Below, in pieces: positions 42,475-51,804 of a DNA stretch of 64,000 nt. Location: the NCBI RefSeq assembly GCF_016595415.1, contig NZ_JAENIO010000004.1, positions 1 through 64,000 of the forward strand, written 5' to 3'. The notes below the pieces were generated by a model, which was given only the letters and a program-made list of their open reading frames with translations, did no database searches and was not told where the DNA came from. Numbering within the stretch: the first letter of the stretch is position 1; the number at the start of each line of letters is the position of its first letter. The DNA comes from Roseibacillus ishigakijimensis. Lineage in GTDB: Bacteria > Verrucomicrobiota > Verrucomicrobiia > Verrucomicrobiales > Akkermansiaceae. Made by a program: the position numbers and the translations under genes.

Positions 42475-44439
42475 ATGTGCGGAATCGCCGGATACTTCAC
42501 CACCAAAGGCCTCACTGAAAATGCTCCCGACATCGTCAATGCCCAATTGGAGACGATCAAACACCGGGGTCCCGATGCCTTCAATCAACACCTCGATCGG
42601 GAGCGCGGACTCGCCCTAGGACACTCGCGGCTTATCATTAACGATTTCGAGCACGGAGCGCAGCCTCTCTTTACGCCCGACAAGAGCCACTATCTCACCG
42701 TCAATGGCGAGTTCTATGACTTCAAGCGCTACCGCTCCACCCTGATGGCGGAGGGGCAACGCTTTCTCACCAAGTCAGATTCTGAAATTGCGCTCGGACT
42801 CTACCGCAAGATGGGACTCGATTTCTTCGAGTGCCTTCGCGGCGAATTCGCCTTCGCACTCTACGACCAAAAAGAAGACGAGCTCATTCTCGCGCGAGAC
42901 CGCTTCGGGGTGAGACCTCTTTTCTACTACGTTTCTGGTAACAAAGACACCATCGTCTGGGGCTCGGAGGCCAAAGCCGTCCTCGCCCACCCCGAGGTAG
43001 AGGCCCGGCTCGACCCCAAGGCCGCTCTCCATCAGTTGATGCAGACCATCGCGCCGGGCATGAGTGCTTTTTCGAATGTCCACTCGCTCTCGCCCGGTCA
43101 TTTCCTCCGCATTCGCAAGCGCAACGGCTCACTTGAAATCACGCAGGAACGCTACTGGGACTTCGACTTTCCCACCGAAGAAGAACGCCCCAAGGAGATC
43201 AGCGAGAAGGAAGAAGAGGAGCACGTCGAACGCATCCGCGCCGAGCTCATCGACGCCATCGTCAAGCGCCTCGAAGCCGATGTTCCCGTAGGCTCCTACC
43301 TCTCCGGCGGCATCGACTCCTGTTGCATCCTCGGCCTTGCTAGTGGTGCCATGCAGAGCCCGGTGAAGGCCTACACCATCTCCTTCGACGACGACCAATA
43401 CGACGAGGCTCCCATTGCGAAGGAAATGGCCGAGTCCATGAACGCCGACCAGCACGTCATCAACCTGAAAGCCGAGGATCTCTACGGCCAGAACTACATC
43501 GACACCGTTTGGCACGCCGAGCGCACCTTCTACAACACCCTCGGCGTGGCGAAGAATCTGATGTCCAAGACCGTGTGGGAATCCGGCTACCGCTGCGTCG
43601 TCACGGGCGAGGGCGCGGACGAACTCTTTGCCGGCTACCCCGCCCTCAAGCGCGACATGTTCTTGCATGGCATCAGCCACGAGCCCGCCAGCGTGCGCGC
43701 CGAATACCAAGCCGCCCTCGAGCGCACCAACAGCCTTTTCAAAGGAGCCATTCTTTCCGAAAACGAGCGCACCCACCCGGCTTGGATGGGGCTTTGCGGC
43801 TTCACCCCCTCCTGGCTGCAACCCTGGATGGACACCCTCGACATTGCCCGTCCGCTCCTCGCCGACGATGTCGCCCACGAGCTGCGCGACTACGATCCCA
43901 TTGAGGCCATCGCCGACCGCATTGACGGCTCGATGTTAGAAGGCCGCCATCCCCTCGACATCGCGCAATACACCTGGTCGAAGTGCCAGCTGGAAGGCCA
44001 GATCCTGAACTGGGGCGGCGACCGGGTGGACATGGCCAACTCCATGGAATCCCGTCCTCCCTTCCTCGATCACCACCTCGCCGCCGCCGCCGTGGACGTG
44101 CCACCCAGCCTGCGCATCAAGGGCAATACCGAGAAACACATCCTGCGCGAAGCGGTCAAAGGCGTGCTTCCCGAGGTCCTCTACAAGCGGGAAAAATTCG
44201 CCTTCATGGCTCCGCCCGCCCACACCGACGAGTCGAAAAAGGCCAAGGTCGGCGAGCTCATCAGCAGCTTCCTCAACGAGGACACCGTGCGCGATGCCGG
44301 ACTCCTTTCCCCCGAGCGCGTGACGCAATTCCTCAACGCCTACCGCGCTGACACCGACCCCACTTCCCTCGTCCGCAAAGACGCTCTCCTCAACCACCTC
44401 CTCTGCCTCCACATTCTGCACCACCAATTTGTGGCGTAG
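42475..44439 (+). CDS. asnB: Asparagine synthase (glutamine-hydrolysing)
   Basis: 654 residues. The N-terminal Ntn glutaminase starts MCGIAGYF with the catalytic Cys2; RGPDAFNQHL and HSRLIINDF follow. The synthetase domain has the PPi loop VGSYLSGGIDSCCILG and VTGEGADELFAGYPALKRD. It amidates aspartate using glutamine and ATP; some members amidate other acids in exopolysaccharide or peptide synthesis. The gene follows the heptad element with a 2-base gap and no Shine-Dalgarno, so its translation signal has probably been altered. Confidence 0.92.
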   Translation: MCGIAGYFTTKGLTENAPDIVNAQLETIKHRGPDAFNQHLDRERGLALGHSRLIINDFEHGAQPLFTPDKSHYLTVNGEFYDFKRYRSTLMAEGQRFLTKSDSEIALGLYRKMGLDFFECLRGEFAFALYDQKEDELILARDRFGVRPLFYYVSGNKDTIVWGSEAKAVLAHPEVEARLDPKAALHQLMQTIAPGMSAFSNVHSLSPGHFLRIRKRNGSLEITQERYWDFDFPTEEERPKEISEKEEEEHVERIRAELIDAIVKRLEADVPVGSYLSGGIDSCCILGLASGAMQSPVKAYTISFDDDQYDEAPIAKEMAESMNADQHVINLKAEDLYGQNYIDTVWHAERTFYNTLGVAKNLMSKTVWESGYRCVVTGEGADELFAGYPALKRDMFLHGISHEPASVRAEYQAALERTNSLFKGAILSENERTHPAWMGLCGFTPSWLQPWMDTLDIARPLLADDVAHELRDYDPIEAIADRIDGSMLEGRHPLDIAQYTWSKCQLEGQILNWGGDRVDMANSMESRPPFLDHHLAAAAVDVPPSLRIKGNTEKHILREAVKGVLPEVLYKREKFAFMAPPAHTDESKKAKVGELISSFLNEDTVRDAGLLSPERVTQFLNAYRADTDPTSLVRKDALLNHLLCLHILHHQFVA

Positions 44440-44470
44440 GAAGAGAGGTGCTCATTCCACTCTGTCACAG

Positions 44471-44498
44471 GGTGCCGGTTCCGCCGGCACCTTTTTTT
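44471..44498 (+). terminator. Rho-independent terminator of asnB
   Basis: A perfect 8-bp stem GGTGCCGG (44471-44478) / CCGGCACC (44484-44491) with a 5-base loop is followed by seven T. It lies 31 bases after the asnB stop and 16 bases before the stop of the convergent sulfatase. Confidence 0.92.
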
Positions 44499-44513
44499 GT
44501 CCGCCCCGCCCCC

Positions 44514-45905
44514 TCACTCGACGTGTGCGGCGGCCAATTTTTTCCGCATGCGGCCGAGAATCTCTCCCGCCTCATTCTCCTCCGCCAAATTGTGCCATTC
44601 GTTCGGATCGGTCTCGTGATCATAGAGCTCCTCCGAGCCATCCCCGTAGACAATGTAGCGGTAGCGTTCGTCCCGCAAGGAGCGCCCGCCATCCTTGCGA
44701 TAAGTCAGCGCGGGATGATCCCAAGTCGCGGTTTTGTTTTCCAAAAGAGGGACCAGACTCCGGCCTTCCGCCTTTTTATTGGCCGGCAAGCCACAGAGTT
44801 CGAGCAAAGTGGGATAGAGATCGAGCAAACTCACCACCCGCTCGCACTTGCCCGGTGCAATTTTACGATCATCGGCCTCGGGCACCTTGATAATAAGCGG
44901 AGAAAGGGCGGAACGCTCCCAGAGGGTGTGCTTCTGGAAGGTGTTCTTTTCCCCCAGATGATAGCCATGGTCCGACCAGAGCACCACAATGGTGTTGTCG
45001 CGGTAGGGGCTGGCCTCCAGCGCCTGCAACACTTGCCCAATCTTATCATCCACGAAGGTGATGCTGGCCAGGTAAGCCTGCACGATGTCACGCCACTGGT
45101 CCTCCTCCTGCGCCCACTCGGTGCGGGGATAGCCCTCATTGAGAGTTGCGCGCCCTGCCGCCGGGACATCAGCGAGGTCGTCCGCACGATAAGGCGGCAG
45201 CTGAATCTTTTCCCGATCATAGCGGTCGAAATACTCCTGCGGCACATACCAAGGCACATGGGGGCGCAGAAAGCCGACCATGAGCAGAAAAGGCTCCTCG
45301 TGCTCCTCCCCCAGCCGCGCAGCCGCCCACGCCGCCGCCTTGGAGTCACTCATCTTCGGCTCCGGAGTCGGGGAGCGCCCCCAGTCAGTGAGGGTTTTCT
45401 GGCTTTTCCACTGCAACTTGCGCCGCCCGCCATCCTCATCGCGATAGGTGCCCCAGCCGCCCCGCCCGCCGGAGAGGTCGAGGTGCTCGGCAGGGAGATG
45501 TTTGTGGAGGATTTTCCCCACCGCCATGGTCGTGTAGCCCGCTTCCTTGAAGCGTTCGTGCAACAGAGCAGAACCCCTCGCGTGCAACTTCTCGGCCACC
45601 ACCTCGTCGTCCATTTGCAGCTTTTGCGACTGATACTGGTGGTAGTAAATGCCCCCCATCACGCTGGCTCGCGAAGGTCCACAGACGGGATACTGGCAGT
45701 AGGCGCGCGAAAACCAGACGCCTTCCTCTGCGAGCCCATCCATGTGGGGCGAGATCACCTGCTCATCCCCCCGGTAGCCCGCCCAATCATTGAGATCATC
45801 CACCGCGATGAAGAGCACATTGGGTCTCGTCTCCTCCTCGGCGACCGAAACAAGAACTCCAACCAGCAGCAGGATCACGATTCGAGCCATCACCTTCATT
45901 CCCAC
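44514..45905 (-). CDS. Sulfatase (iduronate-2-sulfatase-like)
   Basis: 463 residues with an N-terminal signal (ARIVILLLVGVLVSVAEEE; the second or third Met is also a possible start). The metal site is NVLFIAVDDLNDWAGYRG, and the formylglycine cysteine lies in YPVCGPSRASVMGG (C-x-P-S-R). Later WSDHGYHLGEKNTFQKHTLW carries catalytic His and metal ligands. It hydrolyses sulfate esters, probably from marine polysaccharides, in the periplasm. The maturase (anSME or FGE) is not in the window. Confidence 0.92.
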   Translation of the reverse strand: MGMKVMARIVILLLVGVLVSVAEEETRPNVLFIAVDDLNDWAGYRGDEQVISPHMDGLAEEGVWFSRAYCQYPVCGPSRASVMGGIYYHQYQSQKLQMDDEVVAEKLHARGSALLHERFKEAGYTTMAVGKILHKHLPAEHLDLSGGRGGWGTYRDEDGGRRKLQWKSQKTLTDWGRSPTPEPKMSDSKAAAWAAARLGEEHEEPFLLMVGFLRPHVPWYVPQEYFDRYDREKIQLPPYRADDLADVPAAGRATLNEGYPRTEWAQEEDQWRDIVQAYLASITFVDDKIGQVLQALEASPYRDNTIVVLWSDHGYHLGEKNTFQKHTLWERSALSPLIIKVPEADDRKIAPGKCERVVSLLDLYPTLLELCGLPANKKAEGRSLVPLLENKTATWDHPALTYRKDGGRSLRDERYRYIVYGDGSEELYDHETDPNEWHNLAEENEAGEILGRMRKKLAAAHVE

Positions 45906-46032
45906 CCACTACTTCTCCCGACGCTCACATTTGTCAGCACCCCCCTCTCGCCTTTCGGTCACCCTGTGTTGCAAAAGCCGACTGCGCCAAGGCCAGCTCC
46001 AAACCAGGAGCATTGCTTGCTGGCAAAAGAAA

Positions 46033-47319
46033 CTACTCCCCCACCAAATCCTCGGGATACTTGGGCCGTCCACTGGCATCAATCGTCGTCGAGGAGATCA
46101 CCAAGTAGAGGTAGCCTTGGTCGGTCGAGATTCGCTCGACCAAGGCATGACGCTGAGGTGGCGCAATGTCGCGATACTCCGCAACCGCCGCACTGCTGAG
46201 CGCGAAAGTTGAACCTTCCCCCAACTGAATCGGACTTCCTCCCGGGCGATACTCAAATCGAAAATCCCCTTGAGAGCCAAAGCCGAAGCCACCGGCTGCG
46301 ACCGAAAGGCGCAAACCTTTCCAATCCCCATTCGGGTCACCCTCTATCGATTGGATTTCAGCTGGGGGCCCGGCAGCGGTCACCACACTGGGGAGAGGAA
46401 ACACCTGTCCCTCTGCTGAAAAATCATTCTGCAAGTCCTCCCGAGTTAGAAATCCTCGCTCCAAAGCCGGGATCTCTTGCTCGGCATAGACCATCTCACC
46501 CACAACAAGCTGTTGATAAAATACTGTTCTAAGCAATGAGCTGGTGAAGCCATCAATCTCGTCAAGTGCCGATGGGGCGGCGCGAACTGTAACCATTCCG
46601 TGAGAGCTATCAAATTCCGCCTGCTCGCCTGCTCCTCTCAACCAACCAAGCCGCTTGAACATGGCATCCAGCGAGGCCTGCTCTTCGGAAGTAATCGGAA
46701 ACTGACCTTCATTCGCCCGAAAGAATAGCTCGTGTAGGTCTGTCTTCAAAGTCGGCGGCACGGTCCACGTTCTCGTCACCAACTCCTCTTCGCTAGCAAC
46801 GGCCAAATCCTCGATCCGGACCAAGTCGAACTGCCCGTCTTCACGCCAAGTCAGCTTCACCCCATAGGCAATGGCCAAGGTCTGCAGCACTTGAGAAAAG
46901 GAGCGGTTGGTCATCAGAATATCCTGACGCTCATCGAGTCCAGCGGGAACCTGGGGACGAAAGTCGAGCGGCTCCTGTTGAGTGCGCAAGCTGATGAAAG
47001 TGTATTCCTCCAAAAGTGCATCCAGCGCCTCGGCAAAGGTCGCCTGCTCCAGTTTCAACTCCGGAATAGTGAATTCCACCAAATCCGCAACCTCGTGCGT
47101 GCCGGGCTCAAAATTCGGGGAAGGCTCCACCGTCGCTCGCAGCCGATCCAAGCGGCTCTGCTGGGCCGTCTTGCGCCCCTCCGTGAGAAGCTGGGAAGAC
47201 TTTCCCGCATGAGAGCTGAGCGGGCGGACTTTTTGAGAATCTGCTCGTTCACCACTCAATGCGAGAAAAAGGGCCACCGCCATGAGAACAATTCCCACTC
47301 CAAGCCATCGTTTTGACAT
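46033..47319 (-). CDS. Secretin-like / STN-domain protein
   Basis: 428 residues from the ATG at 47319; a TTG at 47328 is in frame. The N-terminal signal or anchor is KRWLGVGIVLMAVALFLALS. An STN/N0-like domain (AEALDALLEEYTFISLRTQQ) and the phrase TRTWTVPPTLKTDLHELFFR with GMVTVRAAPSALDEIDGF resemble verrucomicrobial secretin-type (PilQ-like) proteins. The C-terminal barrel does not look like a full secretin gate. It may be a periplasmic component of a type II or IV pilus-like apparatus. I cannot name a family more exactly. Confidence 0.6.
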   Translation of the reverse strand: MSKRWLGVGIVLMAVALFLALSGERADSQKVRPLSSHAGKSSQLLTEGRKTAQQSRLDRLRATVEPSPNFEPGTHEVADLVEFTIPELKLEQATFAEALDALLEEYTFISLRTQQEPLDFRPQVPAGLDERQDILMTNRSFSQVLQTLAIAYGVKLTWREDGQFDLVRIEDLAVASEEELVTRTWTVPPTLKTDLHELFFRANEGQFPITSEEQASLDAMFKRLGWLRGAGEQAEFDSSHGMVTVRAAPSALDEIDGFTSSLLRTVFYQQLVVGEMVYAEQEIPALERGFLTREDLQNDFSAEGQVFPLPSVVTAAGPPAEIQSIEGDPNGDWKGLRLSVAAGGFGFGSQGDFRFEYRPGGSPIQLGEGSTFALSSAAVAEYRDIAPPQRHALVERISTDQGYLYLVISSTTIDASGRPKYPEDLVGE

Positions 47320-47597
47320 CACTCCCAAACTAATTCTCGCAGAATCTCTTGTCGACGAGAAACGCTTACCATGGTGGCAGCAGGCGAAAAACGCGCTCTC
47401 TTTTTCACGAGATTTGATCGCTTTCGAATCGGGATTACCTTATTCCCATTAAACCAATCATCCGATGAGCGCGATTCATTGTGCTCTCCAGCCGCCAAGT
47501 CCTTCACCATCAGGATTCACTCTACTCAAGCCTTCCAACCCACCTCGAATCTGCCTGCCCCCCGACCCTGCCTAACGTCTCGCCACCCTTAGATAGA

Positions 47598-49739
47598 ATG
47601 GATAGCCGACACGCAAGTGCCTCCCAGCCAACTCTCTCCCGCCCAGTTTCCTCGAGCCTCCCTGCTGCTCCGGGGGTGCGCGAGCTGCTGTTAATTCTTT
47701 GCTGGCTAGGCTCCTCTCTTTCCCTTTTGGCGGAAGAAGAAATGGCCCCGGAAGTGGAGGGAGATTGCAACAATCCCTCTCTCAGCTGGAAGACCGCAGA
47801 AAACTTTCACTACTACCTCGACAGTAGCCCTGATCTGGAAGACTGGACCTGGACGGGCCGGGAAGTAGCCGGAACGGGCAGCCGGGTGGTGGAATCGAAG
47901 GCCACCAATGCCAAGCGGATGTTTTTCCGCGTCAGGGAGATGGCAGAGCCAAACAACGACGCCTTCACCCTCCTTCCCCTCCCAGCCGACGAGTCGGACG
48001 AAATTGACGGCATTTGCTTCGCCTTTGACCTGAACCTTCTCCCTAAGCGGCCCAGCGCGATTCAACTTTTCAAACGGGCGACCCATCCGCCCAATCAGCC
48101 TTGGGAGGAACTGGGAAAGATTCGGGATTTTGACGAGGAAGATGACTTCCAATTCATCCGGGGCTGCGCGGTCTGGTTGGCCGAGGTGGCTCCCGGAGAT
48201 GATAACGGCGTCTTCGAGCTGCAGGCTTCAGCCCTGAATGAGGAGGGAGTGGCCTTCGCCAGCAGCATCCGGCAGGTCACCCTGGGCCGCAACATGCCTC
48301 CCACGGTCACCATCACCGCCGGGCCGGAGCAGAATTCGCCCAACCGGCAGTTTGTCAACTTCACCGCGCTGACCCAAGATGTGGAGGGAGACCCCGTGCG
48401 CCGGGTGGAATTCTACGCCAACGGGGAGCTCATCGGGACCGACAGCACCCCGACTGAAACCGACGATCCGGCCGTTCTTTCCTTTGGCAACAATGTCCTC
48501 ACCCGGCGGGGGAACTACGTGGAGCTTCTGCGGCTTGACGACGATCCTTCCACTCCCGAGGACGAGAGCATCCACCACATCACGGCCAAGGCCTATGATT
48601 CCCGGGGTGCGGTGGGGGAGACCGCCGAGTCATATCCCATCACCGTCACCAGCGGAAACGCCCGCCCCCAACTGGAGGTCCTCTCACCTACGAGCGACTT
48701 CATCACCGTCGTGGAGCCCAACAACACCTTCACCATCCACTGCCTGGCCAGCGATCCGGATGGCGATGACGATCTAGCCAGTATCGAGGCCACCATCCTC
48801 TCCTCCCGCAGCGTCCTCTACGCCCGCACTCCCCCCGAAGGGAGCTTCACCTTCGACACCTCGGATTGGGACCTGAAAACCCACGTCATTGAGGTCGTGG
48901 CCCGCGACCAAAACGGCGACACCAGCCTCCCCTACTACCTGGAAGTGGACGTCAGCTCGGGCCTCGCCCACTCCCTGGTCAGCTCCATCGTGGCCGGCAG
49001 CTCCGTCACGGTCGTTCCCGGGAGCGAACGCTTCCATGGTGTGGAAGCCTCCAGCGGGCTCTTTTCCGGCGGCCTGGATGCAGGCTTGGAAATGGACGCA
49101 GGCGCCCTGCTCACCACCGGCCGCAAAAGCAATTGGAACAGTGGCGACGAGGATGAAGGCTCCCACAACGACACCGAATGGCGCACCGGGGGAAATGCCG
49201 AGCTGGAGGACCGCGTGGTGGGATTCCGCACCGAAGATGCCGCCGTGCTGGAATTCGACATCATCCCCTCCTCAAGCCAAATCGACATCGAGTATCAGTT
49301 TGCCTCGGAAGAATATGTGGAATGGGTCACCCAGAGAACCGACCCAAGCTGCCACAACGATGCCTTTATGATCACCGTTAATGGCGTCCTCGTATCCATG
49401 GTGCCCGATTGCTCGGACATCGTGGCCGTGCACTCCATTCACCCCAGCATCTCCGCCGAGGAATCCGACTGCAATCCCGACGACGTGAGCGCGGAAAATG
49501 AACATCTCTACGTGGACGATTCCGACATTCTCGCCCGGGTGGACCCGGAGAAAGCCGACACTCGTTGTGAATATGACGGGATGACGATCAAGCTGAGGTC
49601 CCACGTCTTCGTCACCCCCAATCAGACCTACCGCATGAAGTTCATCATTGCGGATGTCGACGACGCCCAATACGACTCGGCCCTCTTTATCAAAGAAAAC
49701 TCTCTCCGCTCCCCGGAAGAGTCGGAAGAGGGCAAATAA
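47598..49739 (+). CDS. Choice-of-anchor-L / Ig-like domain secreted protein
   Basis: 713 residues from the ATG at 47598, preceding the hydrophobic stretch RELLLILCWLGSSLSLLAEE; the frame is open to 47481. Two Ig-like regions (PPTVTITAGPEQNSPNRQFV and ARPQLEVLSPTSDFITVVEP) lead to a choice-of-anchor-L domain near 490-690 with VEASSGLFSGGLDAGLEMDA and IDIEYQFASEEYVEWV. Such proteins are secreted adhesins or matrix proteins. No PEP-CTERM is seen. The upstream 278-base gap contains the divergent promoters and no other convincing gene. Confidence 0.78.
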   Translation: MDSRHASASQPTLSRPVSSSLPAAPGVRELLLILCWLGSSLSLLAEEEMAPEVEGDCNNPSLSWKTAENFHYYLDSSPDLEDWTWTGREVAGTGSRVVESKATNAKRMFFRVREMAEPNNDAFTLLPLPADESDEIDGICFAFDLNLLPKRPSAIQLFKRATHPPNQPWEELGKIRDFDEEDDFQFIRGCAVWLAEVAPGDDNGVFELQASALNEEGVAFASSIRQVTLGRNMPPTVTITAGPEQNSPNRQFVNFTALTQDVEGDPVRRVEFYANGELIGTDSTPTETDDPAVLSFGNNVLTRRGNYVELLRLDDDPSTPEDESIHHITAKAYDSRGAVGETAESYPITVTSGNARPQLEVLSPTSDFITVVEPNNTFTIHCLASDPDGDDDLASIEATILSSRSVLYARTPPEGSFTFDTSDWDLKTHVIEVVARDQNGDTSLPYYLEVDVSSGLAHSLVSSIVAGSSVTVVPGSERFHGVEASSGLFSGGLDAGLEMDAGALLTTGRKSNWNSGDEDEGSHNDTEWRTGGNAELEDRVVGFRTEDAAVLEFDIIPSSSQIDIEYQFASEEYVEWVTQRTDPSCHNDAFMITVNGVLVSMVPDCSDIVAVHSIHPSISAEESDCNPDDVSAENEHLYVDDSDILARVDPEKADTRCEYDGMTIKLRSHVFVTPNQTYRMKFIIADVDDAQYDSALFIKENSLRSPEESEEGK

Positions 49740-49760
49740 ACCCGGCGGGAGCGCCCGCGA

Positions 49761-50627
49761 TCACGACCTCGACAAATCCCCCAGATGCTTGCGTAAAAAA
49801 GTGGCGACGCGGTACTGCCAGGCGGGTGAAAAGAAGCGGGCTCCCCCGTGCTTTTCCTCCGGAAGAATCTCACTTTCCACCGTCAGGCCTTTCTCTTGAT
49901 AACAAGCAATCATGCGTTCCGCTTGATCGACGAGAACTTGGGGATCTTTCCCGCCATGGATGACCAGCAGCGGCGGGGCAGCGGCATGGACGTGAAAGGC
50001 CGGGCTGGCCAAGCGAGCCCGTTCCGGATGCTCCCTGACCGCGCCTCCCAGGAGCTTGTGCACCACCGAGCCCGGGGGCTCGGTGGCCCGGGGCTGGCTG
50101 CGGCTGCGCAGCAAAAGATCGCTGGCTCCAAAGTAATCGACCACCGCTTGCACGGAGGAATCCTCTCCCTCATTGCCGCCCACCGTCCCTTCCAACTCGG
50201 GATGGCCGGCAGAGACCCCGGCCAACATCGCCAGATGCCCCCCGGCGGAAACTCCCACCGCTCCGATACGACGTGCATCGTAGCCATAGTAGGGAGCCCG
50301 GGCCCGCAACCAGCGCAGCGCTCCCTTGACGTCGTGGATTTGGGCCGGAAAGACCGCCTCCCCACTGAGCCGATACTGCACGCTGGCCACTGCAAAACCA
50401 TAGCCCGTCAACCATTCCGCCCCAGGGCTGGCGTAGCTCCCCGAGCTCCAGCCGCCGCCATGAAGCGAGATCACCAGCGGACAACTGCGAAGGGAAAAAG
50501 CCGGGAGATAGAGGTTAAGATGCAGCTCTTTCCCCCCAACCTCGCCATAAACGAGGTCCCGGTAAGTCGGCCCCCGCAAGCGGGCCCATGTCATCCGGAA
50601 AGCGACTCGTAAAGGATTCTCCATCAT
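49761..50627 (-). CDS. Alpha/beta-hydrolase (carboxylesterase-like)
   Basis: 288 residues. The oxyanion motif is LVISLHGGGWSSGSY, the nucleophile Ser lies in GVSAGGHLAMLAG (G-x-S-x-G), and the acid lies in LLVIHGGKDPQVL, followed by a C-terminal His in EEKHGGARF. It is a hormone-sensitive-lipase/BD-FAE-like esterase. Upstream, GGAGGA is a good Shine-Dalgarno for the tandem ATG at 50627. There is no signal peptide, so it is cytoplasmic. The substrate is unknown. Confidence 0.88.
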   Translation of the reverse strand: MMENPLRVAFRMTWARLRGPTYRDLVYGEVGGKELHLNLYLPAFSLRSCPLVISLHGGGWSSGSYASPGAEWLTGYGFAVASVQYRLSGEAVFPAQIHDVKGALRWLRARAPYYGYDARRIGAVGVSAGGHLAMLAGVSAGHPELEGTVGGNEGEDSSVQAVVDYFGASDLLLRSRSQPRATEPPGSVVHKLLGGAVREHPERARLASPAFHVHAAAPPLLVIHGGKDPQVLVDQAERMIACYQEKGLTVESEILPEEKHGGARFFSPAWQYRVATFLRKHLGDLSRS

Positions 50628-50717
50628 TCCTCCTCCCTACAGGGGAAAGCGAATCAGCAGGCAAAGCAAGGAGAAGATCTTGTGAAAAGAAACCGCGTTT
50701 TCTAGATTCTCACCCGA

Positions 50718-51773
50718 ATGAGAGAGCCCCTTTCTCCGTCAAACTTTCCGCCTTCGCCGGAAAATCCCGTGCGGCACCCCCTCGCCAAATGGCGGGTGCC
50801 CCTCGCTCTCGGCATTGGATTGCTCTACGGCCTCCTGACCCGCCTGAGCTGGGGCTACGAGCCGCTGCAAGGGATCTTCGGCACTCCCGTGAGCATGAGC
50901 TATCTCTTTCTCACCCCCTTCGTCCTCGGAGCCCTGGTGGCCCTCGTCGGCATGCTCGTCGCCCCCACCCGCAATGTCTCATTCTGGGGCGTGGCGATGC
51001 CCATTCTGGCCATCATCATTGGCACCGTGGCTGCCCTCATCTCCCATCTGGAGGCTCTTTTTTGTCTCATCGTGGCCTTTCCCATTCTCATGACCATGGC
51101 CATTTTGGGCGGAGTCATCACCTCCTTGCTGATGCGCCAAATGCGCCCTTCCAGTCTCAAGTTCTACTCCTCCAGTCTTCTCTTTCTCCCCTATCTCGTC
51201 GCCCCCATCGAGCAAATGCTCGACCTCCCTCCTGAAGAGATCACCATGCACGACAGCATCCTCGTCCAAGCCCCTGCCGAGGTCATCTGGGACCAAATCG
51301 CCAGCGTGCCGGAAATCCAGCAGGACGAGATCCGCAATTCCTGGATCTATCAACTCGGCTTTCCCCGCCCCCGGGCCGCCACCCTCGATCACCACGGCGT
51401 CGGCGGCAAACGCATCGCGACCTTCGAGCGGGAGGTCAGCTTTTTCGAGGTCATCGACACCTGGAATCCCCCCCAGAGCCTCTCCTTCAGCATCGAAGCC
51501 GACCCCGCCTTCATTCCCGCCAATGCCTTCGACGAGCACATCATCGTCGGCGGCCGCTTCTATGATGTCTTGGATGGCAAATATGAAATTGAAGCCCTCG
51601 ACCCTCATCAGTGCCGCCTCCACCTCACTAGCCGCCACCGCCTGGGCTCCCATTTCAATCGCTATGCCGAGTGGTGGAGCCGGGTCATCATGAAGGAAAT
51701 CCAGACCACCATCCTGGAAGTCGTCGCGCAGCGCGCCGAAGCAGCCTCCTCGCACGCAGAAGGAAATCGGTGA
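50718..51773 (+). CDS. Membrane protein with C-terminal SRPBCC-like domain
   Basis: 351 residues. Four to five hydrophobic spans lie at ~27-170 (for example YLFLTPFVLGALVALVGMLV and AIIIGTVAALISHLEALFCL). A soluble domain of about 160 residues follows with SRPBCC/START-type sequence (EITMHDSILVQAPAEVIWDQ, IDTWNPPQSLSFSIEAD, WSRVIMKEIQTTILEVVAQR). Fusion of a polytopic membrane part to this ligand-binding fold is uncommon. Function is unknown. It stands alone between the esterase and the second sulfatase. Confidence 0.75.
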   Translation: MREPLSPSNFPPSPENPVRHPLAKWRVPLALGIGLLYGLLTRLSWGYEPLQGIFGTPVSMSYLFLTPFVLGALVALVGMLVAPTRNVSFWGVAMPILAIIIGTVAALISHLEALFCLIVAFPILMTMAILGGVITSLLMRQMRPSSLKFYSSSLLFLPYLVAPIEQMLDLPPEEITMHDSILVQAPAEVIWDQIASVPEIQQDEIRNSWIYQLGFPRPRAATLDHHGVGGKRIATFEREVSFFEVIDTWNPPQSLSFSIEADPAFIPANAFDEHIIVGGRFYDVLDGKYEIEALDPHQCRLHLTSRHRLGSHFNRYAEWWSRVIMKEIQTTILEVVAQRAEAASSHAEGNR

Positions 51774-51804
51774 ATCTACGGGGGACTGAACACCCTCACC
51801 TCCC

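Noticed and set aside
47319-47510. 63-residue minus-strand frame whose TGA overlaps the ATG of the secretin-like gene
   Set aside because: The TGATG overlap is suggestive, but the residues are basic and unstructured with no family look, there is no clear ribosome site, and the DNA is AT-rich promoter-like sequence.
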